The translations under genes were made by a program, and so were the position numbers. The notes beneath the pieces are model-generated. The model was not told the origin of the DNA and did not search any database. It saw only the letters and a program-made list of their open reading frames with translations. DNA of 29,740 nucleotides from a virus: IMG/VR virus record IMGVR_UViG_3300022925_000122, positions 1 to 29,740 of that record; one strand, written 5' to 3'. Below, piece by piece: positions 14,629 to 22,276 of the stretch (positions are counted from its first letter, which is position 1; every line of letters begins with the position of its first letter).

Positions 14629-15746
14629 ACTTGAAAAAATCCGTCTCCAGCTTCCATTAATTGTCTAAGCATAATCTTATATGTCTTGTTTGTCCCACTA
14701 CCACTCGACGCAGAATCAATTCTTGCTCTAAATTGTAGTAAGAGTTTTCCCTTTTCCCCATTAGATCTATCAACTAAGAAAAGTTTAATGGTTGGATTAT
14801 CATCTACCGATGTCTCAACCATAAACTTTTGTCTTGCCAGTGAATTTTTAAATGAAGCATCAAACGTTTGAACAGCAAAACTTCCTCCACCTTTAAGTTT
14901 TAAGAGTATAACTCCATCTTCGTTTCTAGTGGCTCCAAACTTAATTGCTTCATACAAGTTTTCAGCGAATTCTGGTTGTCCTTTTATTCTATTGATTGCT
15001 TTTGCAGCAGCTTTATAATATACTGTCGCACACTGTTTTAAAAGATCAGCCTCATCACTTTCAGTCACATCTTTTCTTCCTGGAAATTTTATAGAGAATG
15101 CTTGAGTGGCATTAAACTCATTAATCATTCCATTACATTTATTTTTAGCAACTTGACTAACATTAAGTCCCAGCAAATCTTTGAAGAGTTTATCAAATTT
15201 ATCAACACCAAATCCAACAACCTGAGCAAACTGCTCCCCACCAGTAACTTTTAAAGATATTTGATTTCTAGTTTGTTTTCCATTAACTGTAATCTTAATA
15301 TCAACCTTAGTTCCTTTTTGATCTGCAGTTCCTGCCGAATCTACAACAATGTTATCAACTTTCCCATTTTGAGCAAAAAATTGAGATTGAAGCGCCAGTC
15401 TTCTATCCTGATTTACATATCTAATTGCACTAGTAATGAAATCAGAAACATCATCTCTATTACTTTTTACTCTCAAAAAATCCATGGCATTTTGAGGAAG
15501 AGCCAATTTAAATGTTATATTATCCTCAACTTGTTTCGTTATCACTCTCAAATCTTTTACTGTTCTTGTTATAGAACCAGTAGTCAATACGTCATCCAAC
15601 AAATCATCAATATCTTTTCTATTAACAGCATCCAAAGTTCTAGATGTTTGTCCCTTTATTCTTTTGGCATATCTGGCAGCGACCGCAGCTCCAACAAATG
15701 CCTCAGCAACATCCCCTTTGTTGGCACTAATTTTTTTATTTGCCAT
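14625..15746 (-). CDS. Unknown protein, possible PD-(D/E)XK-type fold
   Basis: I start this 373-residue protein at ATG 15746 (MANKKISANKGDVAEAF), because a longer in-frame start would run through the tRNA gene. An N-terminal helix with a conserved-looking Glu (KGDVAEAF, E15), a strand with D149 (KVDIKITVNG) and QISLKVTGGEQFAQV at 162-176 together resemble the E, D and xxK arrangement of PD-(D/E)XK nucleases with K166. This assignment is tentative because the residue before the Lys is hydrophobic and the usual acidic/polar residue is replaced by Ser164. The C-terminal half is beta-rich. Related proteins occur in cyanophages. A TCTAAATA box lies just upstream. Role unknown. Confidence 0.8.
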   Translation of the reverse strand: MANKKISANKGDVAEAFVGAAVAARYAKRIKGQTSRTLDAVNRKDIDDLLDDVLTTGSITRTVKDLRVITKQVEDNITFKLALPQNAMDFLRVKSNRDDVSDFITSAIRYVNQDRRLALQSQFFAQNGKVDNIVVDSAGTADQKGTKVDIKITVNGKQTRNQISLKVTGGEQFAQVVGFGVDKFDKLFKDLLGLNVSQVAKNKCNGMINEFNATQAFSIKFPGRKDVTESDEADLLKQCATVYYKAAAKAINRIKGQPEFAENLYEAIKFGATRNEDGVILLKLKGGGSFAVQTFDASFKNSLARQKFMVETSVDDNPTIKLFLVDRSNGEKGKLLLQFRARIDSASSGSGTNKTYKIMLRQLMEAGDGFFQV

Positions 15747-15769
15747 CAGACTTTTATTTTTATTTAGAA

Positions 15770-15843
15770 TGGAGAATAGGAGACTCGAACTCCTGACATT
15801 TTGCTTGCAAAGCAAACGCTACTACCAACTGAGCTAATTCCCC
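15770..15843 (-). tRNA. tRNA-Ala (anticodon UGC)
   Basis: A 74-base cloverleaf starts GGGGAATTAGCTCAGTTGG. It has the anticodon arm TTTGC-TTTGCAA-GCAAA with anticodon TGC, and the T-arm GGAGTTCGAGTCTCC. The acceptor stem GGGGAAT/ATTCTCC contains the G3-U70 pair that defines alanine identity, and the discriminator base is A. CCA is not encoded. It lies between the small MazG-containing block and the late-type island. A sigma70-like promoter and a UUCG-loop hairpin lie directly upstream. It reads GCA codons, likely supplementing the host pool. Confidence 0.95.
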
Positions 15844-15847
15844 AGAA

Positions 15848-15861
15848 AACCCCGAAGGGTT
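15848..15861 (-). terminator. UUCG-tetraloop hairpin before tRNA
   Basis: AACCC-TTCG-GGGTT forms a 5-bp stem closed by C-G on a UUCG loop, followed by TTCT. It overlaps the stop codon of the 64-codon frame and precedes the tRNA by four bases. It could be a weak terminator, an RNA-stability element or a processing signal. Confidence 0.5.
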
Positions 15862-16030
15862 ATTCAGATTCTAACTCTGATTCAATCTGTTTGTCAAGTT
15901 CAACAATAATCTCACGAATATTATTGACTCGTGGGGGAGTGCATTTCTCATCATATGTGAAATGCTTTGTAGTTTCAAACAGTGCTGAACGAACTGCCAC
16001 TGCTTGCATTAAGTTCATTTCAATGTTCAT
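15860..16030 (-). CDS. Small hypothetical protein
   Basis: I start at ATG 16030 (MNIEMNLMQAVAVRSALFETTKH), because AGGAGG lies six bases upstream and the ATG overlaps the previous stop as ATGA. The earlier in-frame ATG at 16054 has no such site. The ~56-residue product is helical with an acidic tail (ELDKQIESELESE). Function unknown. Its 3' end carries promoter boxes for the tRNA. Confidence 0.72.
   Translation of the reverse strand: MNIEMNLMQAVAVRSALFETTKHFTYDEKCTPPRVNNIREIIVELDKQIESELESE
15868..15897 (-). promoter_or_regulatory. Sigma70-like promoter upstream of tRNA-Ala
   Basis: TTGACA and TAGAAT are separated by 18 bases on the minus strand, inside the last codons of the small gene upstream of the tRNA. 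The predicted start near 15861 is ~18 bases before the tRNA 5' end. Confidence 0.5.
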
Positions 16031-16266
16031 TTCCATCCTCCTTTCAAAACCCACTCATCATGGTATTGGTTTTTCCAATTTTTATTGATACCGTAGGAAG
16101 GTTGAATCACTTGCTCAATGTACCTACGATTTTCTTTGGCAATATTTAGACTCTGCTCCTCTAGAGTTTTGACTCGTCCATCTATTTGTGAAGACCACCA
16201 TACTGCACCTGCTCCCTGAACTAACAGGAAGGATACGATTGCGAATGGGATTTTAAAATCTTTCAC
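16027..16266 (-). CDS. Small membrane-anchored protein
   Basis: This 79-residue protein has an N-terminal transmembrane segment at residues 7-24 (PFAIVSFLLVQGAGAVWW), then a coiled-coil stretch (VKTLEEQSLNIAKENRRYIEQ) and a Trp/Tyr-rich tail. It starts with GTG, supported by GGAGG eight bases upstream and a GTGA overlap with the mazG stop. Function unknown. The arrangement resembles spanin-like or tethered adaptor topologies, but it has no lipobox. Confidence 0.75.
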   Translation of the reverse strand: MKDFKIPFAIVSFLLVQGAGAVWWSSQIDGRVKTLEEQSLNIAKENRRYIEQVIQPSYGINKNWKNQYHDEWVLKGGWK

Positions 16267-16673
16267 AAATCACCCTCCGCACGATTCTCGGAGAAATAAA
16301 CATCAAAGGTTCCTTCAGGATAACGTGATTCCAGTTTCTTGACGTTACGAGCAATTACGTCCTCAAAAGAAACATCAAGTGCCATACATGCCTGAGCGAC
16401 ATACCATAGCAAATCGCCAAGTTCAATAACCATGTGCTCATGATTTTCCTTGCTGAAAGGTTTTCCTTGGAAAATCATCTTCTTGATAATCTCCAAAAAC
16501 TCACCACCCTCAGCATTGATACCAACACCAGCAGTCAGAAGACGTTCGATGTTCGCACCCTTTTCATCCAGTTCAACCAGACGATCGGAGAGTGCAAGAA
16601 AGTCAGTAGATGGTTCGCTAGTGACAGCATCTACAAACCTTTCATAACGCTTAAAGTCAATATGTTTAGTCAT
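16263..16673 (-). CDS. mazG: MazG-type nucleotide pyrophosphohydrolase
   Basis: This 136-residue all-alpha NTP pyrophosphohydrolase has the metal-binding pattern ExxE...ExxD: E55 and E58 in GINAEGGEF, and E84 and D87 in IELGDLLWY. The spacing is normal for the family. Cyanophage MazG proteins were first proposed to lower host ppGpp, but biochemical work points to dNTP substrates, so a role in recycling nucleotides for phage DNA is more likely. It is coupled to its neighbours by ATGA and GTGA. The nearest upstream promoter is the consensus sigma70-like site at the end of gp41, consistent with early expression. Confidence 0.9.
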   Translation of the reverse strand: MTKHIDFKRYERFVDAVTSEPSTDFLALSDRLVELDEKGANIERLLTAGVGINAEGGEFLEIIKKMIFQGKPFSKENHEHMVIELGDLLWYVAQACMALDVSFEDVIARNVKKLESRYPEGTFDVYFSENRAEGDL

Positions 16674-17017
16674 TTTAAATCAATTGGTTGTGCATTAGAT
16701 TGTGGAAGTTTTTGTTGCAATGGTAGTTTTTGTCCACCAATCTCAAGAACTTCTGGTTCAAGTTGTTTTTCTTCCCATGAACCACCAACTCCACCGTCCA
16801 TGTTTACGACGATTTCATTTGTGGGAAGTGCAGGGGGTGGAGTAATATCAACAGTCTGTCCATAAAGATGATGATCGTTACGAACATGAGTTCTGTTTTG
16901 AGGATCCATGTTTACCATCATAATGGCATCTGTTTCCCATCCACACTCGCAGATTTTTTTACCAGTAGTCTTATTGAGAACTGTGTAACTTACTCTATCT
17001 ACGTATCCTTCACTCAA
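16670..17017 (-). CDS. Hypothetical protein with CxC motif
   Basis: This 115-residue protein starts at TTG, supported by GAGGGG upstream and overlap with the gp41 stop as TTGA. It contains KKICECGWETD and a His pair further on (RNDHHLYGQ), so zinc binding through Cys/His is possible. The second half is Pro/Gln-rich and probably disordered. I do not recognise a family. It is the first gene after the consensus promoter embedded in gp41 and begins the mazG block. Confidence 0.75.
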   Translation of the reverse strand: MSEGYVDRVSYTVLNKTTGKKICECGWETDAIMMVNMDPQNRTHVRNDHHLYGQTVDITPPPALPTNEIVVNMDGGVGGSWEEKQLEPEVLEIGGQKLPLQQKLPQSNAQPIDLK

Positions 17018-18390
17018 AACTTAAACCCCTCAAATGATTTTTTTGGTTTGTGTTCCTCATTATTATACTCTTCATCCTGCCCACTGTCAAGAATATCATT
17101 CTGTGCAGACTGTTCACAATCATACAGACGCATCTTAGAGCGATCGATGCCAACTACAAATCTCTTGTTTACGGCAAGATCGTTATATCTATTCTTCAAC
17201 TGCTTCACCATAATTTGTCCCAACTCCTCAAGCTCATCTGTAGAAATAAGGGCAAGCATAAGATCAGCAGTAGCAGGCAAACCAAAGGATTCACTAGTAT
17301 CAGTAAGATCAATATCACTGCTACCATAACCAGAACGAGTGGTCTGCGTGGCAGAAACGATAGGGACATTTGCTTCAACAGCCAACCCTCTAAGCTCTTC
17401 TGCAATAGACTTAATATAGCTATATGAGTTGATAGAACCACCTTGCTTATAGCGGGAGGAAGCGCATATATTAAGGTAATCAATGAAAATAATATCAGGG
17501 TGGAATGACTTCTTAAGTGCAAGCTCATTAAGAAGTGCCTTAAAGTGTCCACTGTGGGCAGATGCTGTAGGATATTCTTTAATTATAAGAGTTCCTTGAG
17601 TTTTTGCCGCCAACTTATTAATCTTGTTTTCAAAGGTTGACTTAGGCAGTTCAGTCAAATCCTGAATAGGAACATTCAGGAGGTTTGCGTCAATTCGTTC
17701 AGCAATTTTTTCTTCTGCCATTTCCATTGTAATGTATAGAACGTTCCGTCCCTGGAGCAGCACGGAGCTAGCCATGTGGCACATGAATAAAGACTTGCCG
17801 ACGCCTGTACCAGCAAGCGCGATGTTAAGAGTCTTGTTAGGTAAACCACCTTTGGTAATTTTGTTAAGGTATTCAAGATCAAATGGGATTTTATCTTCCT
17901 TGGTGTGATAGAAGTCATATCTTTCCTCGTAGTTTTGTAAGTAATCATGTCCAATATTATTATCAAAAGAAACTGCTAGCGCCTCAGAAAGAATACTAGG
18001 AATAGCATCCCGACTTTTATCTTTACTACCACCATCGGCAATACCGATAGATTCCATCAGTGCAAGATAAATCGCACGATCACGACACCACTTTTCAGTG
18101 GAGTCTAGTAACCACTGATAATCTACTTGAGAGTCATCAAAAGAATGACAGATATCTCTCGTCTCTTTGATTTCACTCTCGTTTAAATCAGTTCTGTTCT
18201 CAACCTCAATATTTAGTGCTTCCGTTGTGATAGCAGAACCATAATCAACAATGAACTGAGTAATCTCTTCAAAGATTACTCTTTCAGTTCTCTGTTCAAA
18301 ATAGTCAGGTTGAATAAATGGTATTACTTTGCGAGAGTATTCTTCATTATATACTAGGTTTCTAAGAATTGTTGTTTCAATTCGTTCCAT
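17014..18390 (-). CDS. 41: Replicative DNA helicase gp41 (DnaB-like)
   Basis: This is a 458-residue hexameric helicase that unwinds the phage replication fork and partners with primase gp61. The N-terminal domain (RNLVYNEEYSRKVIPFIQPDYF) matches T4 gp41. The RecA-like ATPase core has Walker A GTGVGKS at 194-200, YITMEMAEEKIAERIDAN downstream, and Walker B FIDYLNIC. I favour ATG 18390 (MERIETTILRN), which fits the T4 N-terminus. A TTG at 18411 with GGAG upstream is an alternative adding seven residues. It overlaps the uvsX end. Its own 3' end contains a consensus promoter for the next block. Confidence 0.96.
   Translation of the reverse strand: MERIETTILRNLVYNEEYSRKVIPFIQPDYFEQRTERVIFEEITQFIVDYGSAITTEALNIEVENRTDLNESEIKETRDICHSFDDSQVDYQWLLDSTEKWCRDRAIYLALMESIGIADGGSKDKSRDAIPSILSEALAVSFDNNIGHDYLQNYEERYDFYHTKEDKIPFDLEYLNKITKGGLPNKTLNIALAGTGVGKSLFMCHMASSVLLQGRNVLYITMEMAEEKIAERIDANLLNVPIQDLTELPKSTFENKINKLAAKTQGTLIIKEYPTASAHSGHFKALLNELALKKSFHPDIIFIDYLNICASSRYKQGGSINSYSYIKSIAEELRGLAVEANVPIVSATQTTRSGYGSSDIDLTDTSESFGLPATADLMLALISTDELEELGQIMVKQLKNRYNDLAVNKRFVVGIDRSKMRLYDCEQSAQNDILDSGQDEEYNNEEHKPKKSFEGFKF
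17062..17090 (-). promoter_or_regulatory. Consensus sigma70 promoter inside gp41 3' end
   Basis: The minus strand carries TTGACA, exactly 17 bases, then TATAAT, a perfect match to both hexamers. It is encoded within the last ~25 codons of gp41 (segment LDSGQDEEYNN). It faces the 115-residue protein, mazG and the small genes leading to the tRNA. Confidence 0.72.
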
Positions 18391-19384
18391 AAGAGAATTC
18401 AGTATTTGCAATTTGATCTAGTTTCTCCATAATGTCAGGAGTGAAGTACTGCTCGGGATCTTTAAGTATTGCTTTGGCATAGACCTTCTTTCCGTTGATT
18501 TCATATCGACCTGCGACATTTTTCCAAAGTCCGCCAATCTCACCGAGTTCAAGAAGACCGTAATAACGATCAAGACCACGCTCATCGTAATACAAACGCA
18601 CCGTAACATCTTGGTTCTCCTTGCTTAAACGCGACTTAGCAGTCTTTGCCTTGATAAGGTTTCCGACAACATCTGTTCCGTCTTTTTCTTTTTTCTTGCT
18701 GAGATGGATGATAGTAGAAGCAGCATACTTAAGACCAGAACCGCCTCCCATCTCTTTTGTAGGAACATAAGCGCCAATGACATCGTAGGTGTGGTTGGTA
18801 ACAATCATAGGAATGTTAGCCTGCCCCAGTTTAAGTGTCAACATCCTGAACGCACCTTTAATCAGTTGTGATTTTGTCATATCACGAACTTGTTTGTCGT
18901 TGAGTGCGTCAGTAATCTCCTTCTCTGTGGAAAGCATACCCAGAGAGTCTAACACAAACATGCAGGGTTTGCGTTCGTCTTCAGGTTTTTTTAAGTAAAT
19001 GTCTACTGCCTTGAGTGCCTTGCTACGGAACTCCTCAACGGTAACAACATTGACTACTACCAAACGAGAGGTGTCAATAGCCCTAGACTCAAGTAGGGAC
19101 TTAGTGATAGCTGCCTCAGTATCAAAATAGAGACAATAGCCATCGGGATTGGTATCGAGAAAATTCTTAACAACGGCGAGGCTGAAGAAAGTCTTTCCAG
19201 TAGAAGACTCTCCAGCAATAGCAGTAATCTTATTCCCAGATACACCACCAAATAAACTACCTGAACACAGTCCATTAAGAATGTACGAACCCGTGTCAAC
19301 AAAACTTTCATTTTCATCTATATCTGAAGCGAGTTTGGTAAAGTCATCACCAATCTCTTTTACAATATCTTTGAGGAAATCCAT
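18377..19384 (-). CDS. uvsX: UvsX RecA-like recombinase
   Basis: This 335-residue strand-exchange protein is the T4-type RecA homologue needed for recombination-dependent replication and repair. Walker A is GESSTGKT at 58-65, Walker B-like is MFVLDSLGML at 142-151, and the DNA-binding loop region includes KEMGGGSGLKYAASTIIHL. The length is shorter than T4 UvsX (about 390), as in cyanophages. It starts in TAATG overlap with the gp43 C-half. A sigma70-like promoter inside that gene about 90 bases upstream could give independent early expression. Confidence 0.97.
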   Translation of the reverse strand: MDFLKDIVKEIGDDFTKLASDIDENESFVDTGSYILNGLCSGSLFGGVSGNKITAIAGESSTGKTFFSLAVVKNFLDTNPDGYCLYFDTEAAITKSLLESRAIDTSRLVVVNVVTVEEFRSKALKAVDIYLKKPEDERKPCMFVLDSLGMLSTEKEITDALNDKQVRDMTKSQLIKGAFRMLTLKLGQANIPMIVTNHTYDVIGAYVPTKEMGGGSGLKYAASTIIHLSKKKEKDGTDVVGNLIKAKTAKSRLSKENQDVTVRLYYDERGLDRYYGLLELGEIGGLWKNVAGRYEINGKKVYAKAILKDPEQYFTPDIMEKLDQIANTEFSYGTN

Positions 19385-20550
19385 TATCCAAAAAATAGTT
19401 CAAGGTTTACTGTTTTTTCAACATTCCATCCAATCGAATCGAGAATGGATTTGAGAGGTTCTACAAAACTTTTCTCAAATTGTAATTCATAATCAATGTA
19501 CTTGTCAAGTCCAAGTTCCGTAGGAAAATCCTGAATGAAGGAGATTACATTCTCCTGAATAATGTTTGGTTTCTTCAGATAAATGAACTTAATTTTTTCA
19601 CCATTATTAATAAGTGAATACTTGTTATCAAGTTTTTTCTCCTTAATATAGTGATTAAAGAGAAGTGCTCCACGACAATGAATGGGAGTTCCCTTTACAT
19701 AGATGTCTGAGTGGGAACGGTATTTTACCACATCTGAAACTGATCTGGGGAAAGCAATTTCCTCTGGAGAAAGTGATTTGAATTTGGTTCTACAATCATC
19801 AATGAACTCAATAACTTCTTCCTCAGTTCCATTCATCATCAACTTGAGTCCATCCTTAATCATCTGACGACAGGGAGCAGGTGTAGAAGATTTAACTGCT
19901 TCAATTCCCATCATCTTTAGTTTAGGATCGTCATACCGAACTCCTTCACTATCCCATACGTTGAGAATATATCGCTTCTTCGCGGTCCAGATACCACGTT
20001 CAGCAATATTCTCACGCTTCATTTGCATTTTCTGATCATACGCCGATACATAATCCGCAAGTTCTTGATATGAACGTTCAATAAAAGGTTCCAGTTTCTC
20101 TTGGCAGATCTTGTCAAGTATCCCCACAACTGCTGTTTTGTCGCCAGACTTAGCACTAAAAAATTTAGTAACAAGAGGTCCGAGATTAAGATAAATCGAA
20201 TCAGTGTCAGATGCGATGACATAATCTTCGCCTTCTGTTTTTAAAAGATTATTTAGATATCCGTTCATTTTATTCTCAATCCAGCGGATTGATACCTGAC
20301 CAGATAACGTAATCGCTTCCGCGTTGGCAAGCTTGTAATACCTGAAATACTGATTGCCAATAGCACCGTAAGCACTGTTAAGTTGAATCTTACGCGCCAT
20401 CTGGATGTTATTACATCTAGAAATTTCTTTCTCAGCATTAGTTCGCATCCTCCACAATTCATTGTCAGAGAGTTTCGCATACTTACTATTGCCAGAGACA
20501 ACAACTTCTTCCTGGTGTTCTTCTTTATTACCACCAATAAGATAACCCAT
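19384..20550 (-). CDS. 43B: DNA polymerase gp43, C-terminal half (fingers/palm/thumb)
   Basis: This 388-residue half of the family B replicative polymerase carries motif B (KIQLNSAYGAIGN at 54-66), catalytic motif C (SDTDSIY, D115 and D117), KAKKRYILNVWD, and the thumb. It ends in LELFFG, equivalent to the T4 gp43 tail LDFLFG that docks on the sliding clamp. It lacks exonuclease and motif A, which are in the gene immediately upstream. Its ATG overlaps that stop as TAATG and has AAGAGG about ten bases upstream, encoded in the end of the N-half. The two chains must assemble to give an active enzyme. Confidence 0.95.
   Translation of the reverse strand: MGYLIGGNKEEHQEEVVVSGNSKYAKLSDNELWRMRTNAEKEISRCNNIQMARKIQLNSAYGAIGNQYFRYYKLANAEAITLSGQVSIRWIENKMNGYLNNLLKTEGEDYVIASDTDSIYLNLGPLVTKFFSAKSGDKTAVVGILDKICQEKLEPFIERSYQELADYVSAYDQKMQMKRENIAERGIWTAKKRYILNVWDSEGVRYDDPKLKMMGIEAVKSSTPAPCRQMIKDGLKLMMNGTEEEVIEFIDDCRTKFKSLSPEEIAFPRSVSDVVKYRSHSDIYVKGTPIHCRGALLFNHYIKEKKLDNKYSLINNGEKIKFIYLKKPNIIQENVISFIQDFPTELGLDKYIDYELQFEKSFVEPLKSILDSIGWNVEKTVNLELFFG
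19479..19508 (-). promoter_or_regulatory. Sigma70-like promoter for uvsX inside gp43 C-half
   Basis: TTGACA and TACAAT are separated by 18 bases on the minus strand, encoded within LDKYIDYELQ near the polymerase C-terminus. They lie about 100 bases before the uvsX ATG. Confidence 0.5.
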
Positions 20551-22019
20551 TACAAAATGCCTCTTCGCTTCATTTCCTCTTCAATATCAACTAACTGCTG
20601 CTTAGCAGAAAGCATTTTTTTCTTAAAGACTGTTCTATCCTTATAAATCTTCTCCATCAATTCTGGCAGAAATCCACGGACATCTTTACGATACATGGCA
20701 CCATTAGCACATACCGCATTGTCTTTATACATCTCAAATGTCAGTTCCTCATTAAGTATCTTATCAACTGTTGCTGATGGGTGCCTGGTATCCCTGAGCG
20801 TTTCTGGTGAGATATTATACTGCATGATAAGGTGAGGATACAGACTGTTGAGGTCAAAAGACACAACCCAATCATACTTTCCAGGAATCGGTTCCTTGAC
20901 ATACGCCCCCGCATACTTAGAGTCTTTATCAGAACGTTCTTTAGGAGGAATAACAATATTCCTTTTCTTCAAATAGTTATAAATGATAGTATCCCACATG
21001 CGGACTTGTGAGAACACATCAGTATAGTTTACCTTAGCGTCATATGCCATGGTAATCGCAAGTTCAATCAGTTTCATCTTGTCTTCCATACGGTCGACAA
21101 GTTCCACGTCAATGATGTTGTATTCTACAAACTTCTGCCAACCCTTTGTATAAAAGTCCTTGAATGTATCGTACTCAGAGTGATCGAGTTTCTTCTGCCC
21201 AAGTTCTACACTAGCAATATAATCCAGGCGATAGGATTCTTGTGCTTTGTATGTGAACTTCTTATAGAGATTGAGATAGTCTAACTGGCTGACACCACCA
21301 ACATCGTAGGAAATATGTTTACGTCCAACAATGTAAGTTTCTTTCTCAGTCACAAGTCCCCAGGGAGAAAGACGCTTCATCAACTTCTCACCAAGGATTC
21401 TTTCAATCCTACGAACAAGATAAGGAATATCATACAGTTCACTATTCCAACCAGTGATAACTTCGGGAGTATTTTCCTCAATCATCCACCAGTCTATGAA
21501 ACTGCTCAGAAGTTCATACTCAGTTCTGAAACCTTTGTAGATAACATTCTCTTGCTTGTTCTTGAAAGGTCCACGTCCCCAGGTACGAATCTGCTTTGTT
21601 GCATAATCCTGGATAGTAATTAGTAGAACTTCCTCAGCGGCAGATTCCACATCAGGGAATCCGTTTTCAGAAGCAACCTCAATATCAAGTGTGGTAATCT
21701 TTACTTTAGTTGTATCAAACTTGATTTCCTCTTCCTTATACATCTCAGAGATGTACTGATAGATGTATCCAGTGTTGCCATGAACTTTGAAGTTTTCTAC
21801 ACCATCATACTTTTTGATGAACTCACGACAATCACGAACTGAACCAGGTTTAATTGGTTCGACATGTTCTCCACTGAGAGTTTGATATTTTGTTTTTTTA
21901 TTTGATGGAACAAAAAGAGTTGGATTAAACGTTTCACGAGTCATGAAATGTTTACCGTTCTCATAACCACGTACCAAAAAGTGATTTCCAACCATTTGGA
22001 CGTTTGTATAAAATCGCAT
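20550..22019 (-). CDS. 43A: DNA polymerase gp43, N-terminal half (exonuclease/palm A)
   Basis: This 489-residue half contains the N-terminal domain and the 3'-5' exonuclease: LDIEVAS with D112/E114, GWNSELYDIPY with D197, and YNIIDVELVDRM with D304. The first palm segment with motif A is FDLNSLYPHLIMQYNISPET (D389). It ends within the fingers after FLPELMEKIYKDRTVFKKKML. Together the halves give 877 residues against 898 for T4 gp43, so little or nothing is lost. The exonuclease residues are intact, so proofreading should be kept. The start overlaps the stop of the second Sm-like gene as TAATG. Confidence 0.95.
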   Translation of the reverse strand: MRFYTNVQMVGNHFLVRGYENGKHFMTRETFNPTLFVPSNKKTKYQTLSGEHVEPIKPGSVRDCREFIKKYDGVENFKVHGNTGYIYQYISEMYKEEEIKFDTTKVKITTLDIEVASENGFPDVESAAEEVLLITIQDYATKQIRTWGRGPFKNKQENVIYKGFRTEYELLSSFIDWWMIEENTPEVITGWNSELYDIPYLVRRIERILGEKLMKRLSPWGLVTEKETYIVGRKHISYDVGGVSQLDYLNLYKKFTYKAQESYRLDYIASVELGQKKLDHSEYDTFKDFYTKGWQKFVEYNIIDVELVDRMEDKMKLIELAITMAYDAKVNYTDVFSQVRMWDTIIYNYLKKRNIVIPPKERSDKDSKYAGAYVKEPIPGKYDWVVSFDLNSLYPHLIMQYNISPETLRDTRHPSATVDKILNEELTFEMYKDNAVCANGAMYRKDVRGFLPELMEKIYKDRTVFKKKMLSAKQQLVDIEEEMKRRGIL

Positions 22020-22276
22020 TAGGCAATCATCTCAAGATATTTTGCAAGTATATCCTTATTAGGATCTGCAATAGTCATAATAGAATCAGAATGAATCATA
22101 AGTTCATTCTGCTCAGTAAAATCTAACCATACTCCCAACTGTTTCTTTACAGTATCTAATAGGAATGGATTGGTTAGTTTACAATCAGGTTCACCAAGTT
22201 CAGAACCAACCTCTGTAATTTCAGAAACAACTACTTGATTATTCTTCAGTAGAAGACACTTCACCATCTTGTCCAT
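22019..22276 (-). CDS. Sm-like small protein, second of tandem pair
   Basis: This 85-residue protein (MDKMVKCLLLKNNQVVVSEITEVG...) aligns with its upstream neighbour. Shared positions are the start (VKxxLLKxxxxVxxxI), the middle (xLxNPFxL / xFKNPYIV) and the end (SDSIMTIADPNKDILAKYLEMI / HDWLVSIVNPLNDITALYEEML). The pattern fits a short five-stranded beta barrel of Sm/LSm type, and an Sm-like protein of cyanophage origin is known structurally. The ATG has AGGAG seven bases upstream and lies 38 bases inside the first paralog. Its stop overlaps the polymerase start. RNA binding or a replisome role is inferred only. Confidence 0.82.
   Translation of the reverse strand: MDKMVKCLLLKNNQVVVSEITEVGSELGEPDCKLTNPFLLDTVKKQLGVWLDFTEQNELMIHSDSIMTIADPNKDILAKYLEMIA

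Noticed and set aside
15761-15768. TCTAAATA before the 373-residue gene as a late promoter
   Set aside because: One mismatch and only 15 bases before the ATG, leaving almost no leader. Mentioned with the gene but not called as a promoter.
14625-15815. Extended 5' start of the 373-residue gene at 15815
   Set aside because: The extra 23 codons would run through the tRNA-Ala gene, and MANKK at 15746 gives a sensible N-terminus.
18815-18845. TTGACA-N17-TAACAT in the middle of uvsX
   Set aside because: The -10 box is poor, the position is deep inside a gene and no block start follows closely. Probably chance.
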